A stretch of DNA of 64,000 nucleotides, taken from assembly GCA_001579985.1 (NCBI GenBank), contig LRSR01002431.1, forward strand, positions 51,724-115,723, in the 5' to 3' direction. The notes under the pieces were generated by a model that was not told the origin of the DNA, made no database searches, and saw only the letters and a list, made by a program, of their open reading frames with translations. Origin of the DNA: Hypsibius dujardini. Its lineage: Eukaryota > Tardigrada > Eutardigrada > Parachela > Hypsibiidae. The translations under genes were made by a program, and so were the position numbers. Numbering within the stretch: the stretch's first letter is position 1; every line of letters starts with the position of its first letter. This document shows positions 14,609-24,644 of the stretch, piece by piece.

Positions 14609-15513
14609 ATGGATATGGCAGATATGGATACGCAAGAGCGCCCTCGCAGTTCCAGCTTTCGTTCAACAAATTCTGGCTTTGTTCACCTCGCCAATTGGAG
14701 AAGGTATTCTCCTTCCACATCCGAAGAGCCATCAATTGTGTCTACTACGCCAGTTTCCCATCCATCTCCCGTCAAGCATCGCGACGACCAGGAACTCTTC
14801 ATGTAAGAAGTAATGATTTGACTGTCCAGCTAATCAACCGATCGATCAACTGTGGCAATCAAGGCTTGACATTTTACGATACTTAATTAATCAATCGAAC
14901 AACGGAAACACTACTGTACTGCCGCGATTATAACGGTCAGTTTTTTACCCCGGGTGTGCACAACTGTGTGTGTGAGCGTGTGTGCTCACTCAGCACACAG
15001 GCGTGTGTGACGGAAGCGGGGCTTAACCGACCGTTATAATTGCGGCAGTACAGTATACCACAGTACGACCTATTCAGTATCTTGGAACTTTGATGATACT
15101 TGATTGTGTTACGCAGGTGGAAAGAACTTGTTTCCAGCTTGGATGACCACGAACAGGCCAACATTTGTACCAAATCTATCAAGGTGCGGTGTGGGAATTT
15201 ACGGGAGGAGAGTGCTTTGTCGGGACGAAAGGGAATGGTTCTTGCCCGGGCGCCTGCTGAAGATTCTCGTCCCATTCTCATCTCTACTGCCACCTCTATG
15301 GACCTGTTATTCGAACATTTCAAGTCCAACAACACTGCACAGATGGCGCAGTTTCTCAAGGAGAAAGCCTGTATCGCGGCGGACGGATGCGGCTCTCACT
15401 TTCACGGCTTAGCTATTGGACGTGGAGTGAAGCGTCCAGCGGATGTCATTGACGGTGATTCTACTTCTGATGTTGAAGAAGACCTGGAGGACTTTCTGGA
15501 TGTTCAGGTCTGA
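14609..15513 (+). CDS. Unrecognised two-exon protein with acidic C-terminus
   Basis: Exon 1 is 14609-14802 and exon 2 is 15117-15513, joined in phase at an ATgtaagaag donor and a tacgcag acceptor, giving 196 residues. I do not recognise the family. The first 60 residues are polar and rich in Ser, Thr and Pro. The middle (WKELVSSLDDHEQANICTKS) could form a helix and a second helical stretch includes MDLLFEHFKSNNTAQMAQFL. The end is acidic, with KRPADVIDGD and VEEDLEDFLDVQV. There is no signal peptide or membrane segment, so a nuclear or cytosolic protein is likely. The start was chosen as the first ATG in the frame; other ATGs follow within a few codons. The intron holds a 27-bp inverted repeat. 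Confidence 0.6.
14912..15055. repeat. TA-flanked inverted repeat (hairpin or MITE) in an intron
   Basis: Arms are 14912-14938 and 15029-15055, 27 bases each, complementary except one G-U-type pair. The ends read TACTGTACTGCCGC and GCGGCAGTACAGTA, so the element starts CTGTA between TA dinucleotides, like Tc1/mariner-type ends. Further partial pairing (accccg with cggggc) and a GTGTG-rich loop lie between. It is wholly inside the intron of the gene at 14609. Confidence 0.75.
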
Positions 15514-16156
15514 TCGTGCAGACTGGGTAATGCTGCCACTTGATTCTTTTTTTTACCCATGTCAGATGAATGGAATAGTGGGCTTGTTGGTTGATTATCC
15601 CACAAGGGATCTCGCTTTGCATAAGCATGCCGTGACATTACTGACTAATTCATTACACTTGTCATTTTGTAGCGATGTAGTGTTGATCCTGTATAAATGA
15701 CTCTGGGGCTGTTTTGAAACTTTAGTGTTTATGTAAATGGAAAAGCTTGGCCTTCTGTTCTTGTGCGCATTGTTAATCCCCCCCCCCGCTCCCTGTAGAC
15801 CCAACCCAGCGTAACCAAACTACTGTATCAGCCGGCTGCCGAACCGATGCCCTTGGTCACTTTAGTGAAGGCAACATTCACATGAGGAAGATTGAAATCT
15901 TTAAGTACCCTTGTAGCTGGTGGTGAGTGTGATGTCCTTTGGATCGGACAGCACTCTTTTTCTATCCTGCATTGTCTTGCTTTATAGGCCAACGAACCCG
16001 CGCGCTCAAGCCCTCCACAATGTGATTTCGCCTCGTACAGTCGTTTGATGTGGAAGGAGTATGGACTACATAGACTTGCTGGGTCGAAAGCACTCTGTTT
16101 TCTCCGCTATAATATTTTTCCTTCGTGTACTTGCCGAATCTCCTGGGTTTTCCGCC
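15514..16156. other. Intergenic region
   Basis: This lies between two plus-strand genes and should hold the 3' UTR of the first and promoter of the second. A run of nine C residues occurs at about 15779-15787. No further gene was recognised. Confidence 0.5.
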
Positions 16157-16977
16157 ATGAAGTCGTTTGTAGTGTGGTTTTTTTGTACCCTTTGCCTGCC
16201 CTATACATTGAAGGCCAGCCAATTATGCAACGTAAGTTTCTGCGACTTGAATCATCCTTGTTGTAGATGCTTTTGTTTCAGCTACAATTAATGTAAGTGC
16301 TTCTTTCCTTTCAGCCGGCTATCTACCGTTGTCCCGGCAGCCAAGTGGCCTTCAAGTACAACAAGAAGAGCGAATGCTTGGCGGATCCTACTGCCGGACT
16401 TCAATGCGGCGACGCAAAGACCAACTGCATTTGCCTAAGCGGTAAGGTCAAACTTTCTCGCCAAGTGTTATACTACACTATATATATCCAGGGTTGACTT
16501 AATACTATTGTAGAAGAATCTTGGTCCAGTTCGGCCTCGCGATGCCTTTTCTGTTTTATAATTACAGTTGACAAAGTTTGCCTGAAAGCACCGAAATACG
16601 CTGGTGTCCAGGTAGCGTCTGATATTGGTGGTACTAACGGTGACGCTGGTGCTTACTACACCAACATGTACGGGGAAACGGTATCGACTAGTGAGAGTCC
16701 TACGACGGCCTCCACCGCGGCAACTACTGCCAAACCGGCCAACGCGACCGATGAACTCTGCCGACTTCCCTTCATGGGCGACAACAGCGAGTGTGACTCC
16801 CACAGTTCCTGCTCACCCATAGCCGCCGGAATCGCCCTATGTTGCAAAGGGAAATGCCTTCATGTCCAAAACGTTCCCTGCGTGAGAGATTTCTTCAAGA
16901 AGGAGGACCAGCTTTGCTCCGACTCCGATTACAATCAACTATTCAGCCCGGAACTCATCGCCAATCATGACGAATAA
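16157..16977 (+). CDS. Secreted cysteine-rich protein, family unknown
   Basis: Three exons join in phase: 16157-16231, 16315-16441 and 16568-16977, giving 203 residues. The first exon encodes a signal peptide (MKSFVVWFFCTLCLPYTLKA). It is followed by a cysteine-containing module (YRCPGSQ, SECLAD, LQCGD, NCICLSG), a Thr/Ser/Ala-rich linker suited to O-glycosylation (residues about 105-130), and a second cysteine module (LCRLPF, SECDSHSSCSP, LCCKGKCLH, PCVRDF, LCSDS). The even spread of cysteines suggests disulfide-bonded extracellular domains. I cannot assign a known domain. The role could be extracellular matrix, defence or signalling; the sequence does not decide. Confidence 0.7.
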
Positions 16978-19375
16978 CCTTTTCAAAGGTTCTAGAGATT
17001 GCTTTTTCTTGACTGTAAAACAAGTATTTGTGCCGTGTCGACGAGAAACAAAAAGTGTGAAGCCTCCTAGTGGAGAAGAAGATGTTGCTTGGCGTGCCGA
17101 GACCACCCCCTCTTTACCTGTTAGATATTGTTGTATCTGTATGTACGTAGGTGAAAGTATACCCGTATTGCCGACTACCGACAATAGGTATGAATAATCA
17201 GTCCTGATCGGCGACAACGCATCCATCACGTTCTATCGGAATGCCTTTGCTGGGGTTTCTCAACCATCAATACATGATCGCTTGACACATCTTGAGAGCC
17301 GGTTATTTAATGGCAATGCCGACAAAAGGGGGAACGATGAAAAGCCTGATAGAAATAAGTGTTATACAGGTACTCGTGCTAAATCGGGTACTTAGTACCG
17401 ATCGATTTTGTTTACAGTACCAGATCAATAGGCCTCGCTAGAGAAAGAGAAGCCCTTTCGATATTGCCGTGCCGTCACAGTTATTATGCTGTATCGCCAA
17501 AAATGTGATCGATTCATTCATTCCATTTCCGCTCTTTTACCTGAGCACCACGGCCGGACCGGAAAACAGAGCTCTCGACCAGGCAGACTGGAAGAAACTG
17601 CTGAGCTGTAGTTCGTGTGCGTGAGTGTACATCACAGCAACCTTGAATCGGATTCAACGCCATTACTAGTACATGTACTCTGTACAGTTGCATTTGGATG
17701 AATCAGGCCAGGACTTCTTCGGTAATGTCAGAGAACTGTGTCTTTTAGAATTTATTTCGCTACAAAAATACAGAATCCTGGCGGATTTGAAGAATTTTCT
17801 TCACAGCACCGTTATTACAGCTGCCAGACACGACAATGCTTTGATTAGTTGCACAATTAGTTACTACGTAGTATACAAAAGTAGTGGTACGTGGTACCCG
17901 AATAAAAACGACGCTTATTTGCGGATTACGAGTTACTACGACTATTATTTGCTTGGGTCGGGTTCTTTTCTCAGTTTTTCAATTTTTATTATTATTACGT
18001 GTACGAGCAGTACGAGGTAAAACGTTTAATTCGGCTAACGGGCAAAATCGCTTTTAATTCGGCTAGCTTTTTGCGTTCCATGTTGTCTCAGTGTCAATAA
18101 CTTTGCACATACGTTCAAATTTTGATAAAGTCAAAGAAAATTTTGCCAACAAAAGGGAATTGAAAGAGAGGTAGGAATACCTTTATAGAGTTCAGACGAC
18201 TGTTTTGTAGAAACAAAGAAAAATTTTGCTGTAAAAGAGACAGGATTGAGGCGGTAGAGGCGCCACTCTCAGGTTCAGCCCAGGCATACTAGCACACTTT
18301 TCTCTACAAATTACACACTCTTTTCAGACACACACAGGCACATATTGCAGTTGACAGCAGGTACGTTTATTTTGAAGCGGTTGAAAAAAGCGGTGGAAAA
18401 GAAAATACCGAAGAAATAGTTGATTGCTACGTAGTATTAGTTCGGAAGGTTGTTTTGGTTGCTTGTACGAGTGCAAGTGATATGTGTCCCGGTAGCTGGT
18501 ATTGAGAAGTGCCACAATTGCGCTCCCTACTTCCCCCCACATAGCCAAATTAAAAGCGATTTCGACGTTAGCCGAATTAAAGTATTATCTCGTATTGTGA
18601 TCGATTTTGTTGTAGACATTTATACACAATGCGTCATAGATACACAACATGAGTGTGCCGGTAGTTGAAGGAGTCCTATATGTCCAATGCGTTGTAATTA
18701 CATACGTGGTATAAATCTAGTATGAGCCGAAATACAGAATTTGCCTCATACAGTAATTTGTTTGTTTGGGAGTATACCATATACTGTATTACTTTGCCTG
18801 ACAGAAAAATTGAAACGATCAAATAGGTCGTTAGACAATGCGTATTCCGGTTTTGGTTTTAATCTCAAATATTCTGTTGATGAAATACATCACTAGTACG
18901 ATCGCGTAGTGTACTGTATAGGTATAATTATATAGGTATTATTATAAATATTTCTATTAAAATGTATACACATTCTCTTGTTACTCATGTTCTTCGTTTA
19001 CTGCGCTTCTTTGTTGAGGAAATTACATTTTCCGGAGTTACATTATTCTGACACTGACTTCAACAACAATTTCTTTCTTATCGTATAGTACAGTACTACA
19101 TGTAGTACAGTGGATTCATTTGGTACTGGTACTTTGGTACTAGTATTGCCGTCTGGTGAATACGGTTGAATTGAACCTGCGACCCCATAGAGGCATGGGC
19201 TTCCGTACTACGAAAGTACCATACATACCTGATTGTATTGGTGTGTAGACAGTAGGCGTACCGTGTAGTGTGTACGGTGAACTTACGTCAGAGAAACTAA
19301 AGACCGAAGGAGGGCGGGCGTCATCTAATCAATTGGTTTGCTTGCCTGTCTTGCGGTTCCTTCTAAAGCAGCTAA

Positions 19376-19407
<32 letters not shown>

Positions 19408-19650
19408 CTCGCGAACCAGACAATTCCGAGTACGGTACACGTAAAGTAAAGTAATCACTTGACTGATAAGCATAGTTGCAAAGAGGAGCTGCGTATCTCG
19501 TGCCAGGCCAGAACCCTCTTTTCCTTTAACCATTTATAGAAAGTCTTCTTCCTTCTCAACGAATCCAATAAATCGTTTCGGTGCGAATGTGCCGCATTAT
19601 TATTATTATTAGTAGTACAGTATTGTGGACTGTGTGCAGTTTACCACGCC
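16978..19650. other. Long intergenic region, no supported gene
   Basis: No exon chain could be built in this region. A 115-codon plus-strand frame at 17673-18020 has no domain. The sequence is rich in short palindromic words built from GTAC, CTAG and ACAGTA, for example gtactacatgtagtac near 19093-19108. A GA dinucleotide run is at 19376-19400. Confidence 0.5.
19376..19400. repeat. GA dinucleotide microsatellite
   Basis: About twelve uninterrupted GA units, ending in aagagagctc. It lies upstream of the CNC bZIP gene in non-coding sequence. Confidence 0.9.
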
Positions 19651-19710
19651 ATGGATTATAGCACAAGGAATATCGCCAACCTCCGGCTACAGGATTTGAA
19701 ATCAACGACG
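19651..19710 (+). other. Possible orphan first coding exon
   Basis: An ATG in good context (acgccATGG) opens 20 codons, MDYSTRNIANLRLQDLKSTT and then two more codons or so, before a strong gtaagttc donor. The exon ends in phase 0. It could join the CNC bZIP gene through an in-frame AG at 21647-21648, which would replace the first two residues of that protein, or start an unseen transcript. No downstream partner is proven. Confidence 0.25.
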
Positions 19711-21642
19711 ACCGCCGTAAGTTCTCGCACTATTATAGAGACAAACAGAGATCCCACAGAAAACCAGTGCCCATAAATGTAGATTATACTCCAGGTGGTA
19801 GTGAGTTGTACTGTATTTGCACTGTATTTGCACCCAAAAAGATCATAAACCGTACTAGACTACCGACAACTTAGTACCTAGTAATATTAGTATAGTATTT
19901 CGTGAGGTGGGAACTAGCTAGCTCTTGATAGAAGTTCATGTTTTTATTTTATGTGCTCTGGGTACATTGTTCTATCGAACATACTTTCTTCTGGCTTTTA
20001 CGAGAGTCTCCTTATTGGATTGGGAATCTTTTGGGAGTTGCGACACTCTCCTTGTTTTGTAACTCTAACAATGTAATTATAATAAGACTTTAGTTAATAA
20101 GGAGTAAGGAGCGGTAAAACCCTGATTTTACCTGCTGTCGCTGAAACGCAGTTTACTCGATATTGTTCCTAGAAGTGAGTGAAAGGATGGTGCTTCTTCT
20201 GTTTGTCTGATCAGTCCGGGATTACGAGCTTGTTCGGAAATAAAAATAACTCCTTCGTACAACTGAATAAACATTTAATATCAATAACACACAACCGCTG
20301 CAGGCAATGCTGCAATTCTTCTCAAAATTCATTGCCGATCTTTGTTCTTGAAACCTCGTCCTAATAAATAAAATACAGTACGAGTATGTTTTGATGTTGA
20401 ATGGAGTATACAGTACTTATAACGGGTGGCCCACACCGACTTACTTTAAAACTCCTTTTCCCCGTGCCCGTTCCATTTTGTTACTTTTACCGGTGTTTGC
20501 TTTGATAACTTTTCAGACTGATATTTTTTATCGGTTACTGTATTTTCCATATTTTCCTTTGACATAAATCCTCCCTAAAGCCCTAGAGATATTAGACATT
20601 GACCGAGCAGTAAACTATAGTGCGAGTAACGAAGAACGCCCACTGTTTTTTCATATCTGACATTCTGGATCTGGACGAATCATCAGTTATCATCATGTAA
20701 TCGACCCGATGTCCGAATATGGGGTTTATGTGCCGCGAAATTGAGAAAGACTAGAGCTACCTGAACTGAAACCGCCAAAGATTTCAAATCAAGACCACAA
20801 ATTATGCTGTAAAAGTAAAAGGGAATACCCATGAAAGTGAACCGCGGAACATGTTTAGCTTGCCACTAGGCAGCAGATTAAAGATGGAAGGAAAAGCAAC
20901 TACGCGTACCGTATAGTACTAGCAACTGCATCACGATCAGATCAGCTGACTCTAGTTAAGGCCGCCCACGTATGCTGGTAGAGAGGCAATGAGCCAATGA
21001 GGAGGTCTGCCGTAGAACACGGCAATGGCAACGCTGACTCATGCTGACGATCGAAGAACTGTACTTTCTCACTCGAAATCGTTTCCAGTCACTGGATGAT
21101 GATTGGATTCATTTCCTTCTACTTGTTTTCGGTTCTCTTTAATTCGAGCGGCTTTTATATTATTATTATTGGCACCCCTCACTCGTGACGTGAACGTTGC
21201 CAACTGGACTTGTTAAGAAGATTCTCATTTGCCTTGTATTTGACTTGGGAATCGTCAAAAGTCAAAGCGGCGTAACCTTTACTATCCTTCAGGGGTTTGT
21301 TATTTTTGTTTCGGAAAAAGGAGGATTTGGGATGATCAACGCCCTGGGAAAGGGTTTTGTTCTTGGTTCAGTCAGCGCTGTTGTAGCATCAAGTGAAATA
21401 GATGGATTGTGTGGAGTGAGTCATCGAGAATTATCATGATATGGTAGGCGACGCAGTTTCCAGAAGCTTCCTTCCAGTCGACGCCACCTCTGCTGTACTG
21501 TACAGTACTGTACCGTAGTCAGTCATTCACGTGTCCTTTGAGTGGTGGTGTTCGCGGACTTTTTGATCGGACATTTCTGTTGCTTGCTATTCCCCGTTCG
21601 CATCCCGTTGACTTCTGTTCCTTTTCCTCACACGTGATATTC
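19711..21642. other. Upstream region of the CNC bZIP gene
   Basis: This interval contains no supported exon. Small plus-strand frames at 20179-20364 and 21197-21439 are unrecognised. A palindromic TACTGTACAGTACTGTA-type stretch sits at about 21494-21513, just before the first exon of the bZIP gene. The promoter of that gene is expected here. Confidence 0.45.
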
Positions 21643-24604
21643 ATGAAGAGATCGAGCAGCTTGTCCTTATCTTTATCCGACAGTACTTTTTTCTATCTAG
21701 CCCTTTTCCTGGGCCTTAACCTCATTCTATTACCTGATCCTCGTCGTCTCTTGTTGCTGCAAGACCTCATCGGTGACAGCAGCAGCAGCAGCAGCAGCAT
21801 AATCCACAGTCAAGATGGTCTCTCTATTCATTCTCGTACGGTGATTAAGGATTTAAGTGTTCGCGGAGAAAAGGATCACTACCTCCGGCAAGCTGTCGAT
21901 TCGCTGCGTTCTCGAGCTCACCTCTCCTTTAACGCCGAACTAATTATTTTAACGCCAGCCTCCAGTGCTGTGGTAAGAACAGGAGGCCAAGTGACTGTGT
22001 CTGCCTCACAATTGGCCAGCAATATCTCAGCTGCTGCTGCGTCTTCCTCTTCCGCCTCCCCCTCATCCTCATCCGGGTCTTTCAATGCTGCCGCAGAGGC
22101 GCTCGGCGATCTCTTTATGACCGATATTTATCTTCAAGGGGATCTGGATGTTGAAGAGATTACTGCCGTTGCTGCATTCGTGACCAAAGAGGTTATTCAT
22201 TGCTTTCTTTGCCTTCAAGTTATTCGCTTGCCCATTTGCTGCTTGATTGGTTGATTGTCGGGTTCTTTCTCCTGTGCGCCGTATGCTAAATCATTCAATC
22301 AATGAAATGACTTAATAGGAAAAAACTGCTTAATATAGCTCTAGCAATTCGATTGCTTGTGGGACTTATGGTTTCGGATTCTGAGCGCCATCTCATGCAA
22401 ACACAAATAATATCCATTATATGACAATCCTGTTTTAGTGCCGTTGAATTTAAATTAATTTTTTATTGAAATTGTCCCGTTTTATTGTAGGACATGGACG
22501 TACAACGACTGGTGGACGTGTTATGGAGTCAAGACATTGACTTGGGCGCCGGACGGGAGACTTTTGAATATCCAATTCATCCACCGAAAGATGTTGAGCA
22601 GAAGCCAGAGCCCAAACTGGAGCCATTTCCGTCCGACAATCGCTTCGGCTTTACCTCTGGCTCGGGGCTCTTGGACACTTTCTTTGTGGACGATGAAACA
22701 GGTACTGATGCACACAGATTTAGACTTCCGACAGATTGTTATTGACAAGAGTGATAGAGGTCGACGGTCTCTGTCACTGTTGTGCGAAGTTTGCATCAGC
22801 TGGTGGCTGGTGTGGCGGGTCTTAAAATAAACTGTCGACTTGAGTTGAGTGAGGGTCACCCCTAAATTGATTTCCTTGGCATGCCTCTCCCAGCTGATGC
22901 CCGCAGATGCAAACACAAGCTGCTCGCTTCTGGGTGCGACTGGGACCGTGTTGATTTTCCAAAAATTTATGATATCATCGATCTGATTGATGTTATTTTT
23001 ATGCGTCCGTAGGGGAGATAACTACGCGTGGCGCATCGGGCGTCAATGACACCCAGGACCCTTTTTCGTCTAGTGTGCCGTCCAATACTTCGCAGTTCTA
23101 TCCTTCATCGGAGTTTACTGCCAATTCCGTCGCCCAAAATGCCAACGGGTCAGCCTCATGTACTCTGGGAACTGATGATCAGCTGCAGAGCTTGATCGAG
23201 GCCCTCAACAGTTTGAATTCATCGACACTCCAGGTTCGTCAGATTTACTATGACATGCTAATCTTCTTTACCGATGTACTGAATCAATGTCCTTAATGGA
23301 TTGGGACTTTTTTTCAACAGGCGGCAGTTGAACAGGGACAAGGCCTAGCCGGAAAAGTGGTGGAGGACACCTGGCAGGACGTGGAGAGTGTCATCTCACC
23401 AGCAACTTCAAATTCATTCGCGCAGCAGAATGTCCACTCATTTAATTCATCTGCTGCTTATCCGTCTGGCAGTAAGATAAATTTAACTGCGTGTTCTTTG
23501 CTTGGTTTAACGCTTCCCCTCTCTGGAAATAGATTCAAGCAACATCCAGAGCCAGTCAAATGGATCATTGGACCTCAACACATTCGACTTGTTCAGCATG
23601 TTCATGGTGAGTGAGGAGATTCTTCTCTGCTGTGGCCCTCATCCTTCTTAGTGTCTCCTTTGTAATAGGATCCGCCCAAGAACTGGACCCTTCCCACCCC
23701 GAGCGTGGATTCTTTGTCCAATGTTTTCAATGGCATTCAGCCGGAATATAATTCCTCTGACGCTACTGGCTATCGTCAGCGCGGACCTGTTGGCGTTGTG
23801 CCCACAGGTACGGTACTCTGTAGAGTGGGACGGGAGTGGCACGTTTTGCCTTTTAATTTTAGGAGATTTAGAAAAGAATGTGTGGATCTAAATAGATTGC
23901 TTAAACTGGACGTTGGCTGATTCGAAAATAATTTGCGCTTATTTGATTAACAGACAGTTCCACTGATATGTACGGAATGGGCGTTCGTTCCCAACAGCAT
24001 CAGCCATCCATGCTATCACACGAAGGTCCCTTTGACCTGTCGGCCTTCTCGTATTCGCAGCCGCCACTGGCCCAAGCCCAACGATTACCGGGCACTCCAT
24101 CCCCCACTTACGTGTCACCCCCTCTGATGGATCAGACCAACAATAGCATCTATAATGGCAATTGGAATTTGTCAGACTGGCAGAGTCTAGGATCGGATAT
24201 GAATCCATATCAGCAGCAGACCAATAAATCTCTCTCTGCGATCGACTATTATACCAACGGACAGTTGGCGGTGATGAATGCCACCACCACCACCAGCTGG
24301 AAATTGCTGCAGGACTTGCAGCCTGTGCCCAGCGGTAACATGTCGGACGCGTTTCTTCTGCTGGATGAAGCGAAATTGCAACTTCTTGACTTGGACAACC
24401 ACCAAAGCAACAGCAATACGAGCCAGCATCAACGGCTACCCAAGTTGATTCCGGTGGAGAAGATCAAGCAGGAAGACACTGAGACTGATCCCTGGACTGA
24501 GCATGTCAATTACGCCATCCAGCATAATCACACATATGCCGCACCGGTGGAGGGACGCAGTCGCGGCCGACGTCGTGAGGTAAAAAATTGATAGCTGAAT
24601 GATG

Positions 24605-24644
<40 letters not shown>

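Noticed and set aside
17673-18020. 115-codon plus-strand frame
   Set aside because: Tyr- and Ser-rich low-complexity translation, no supporting exons.
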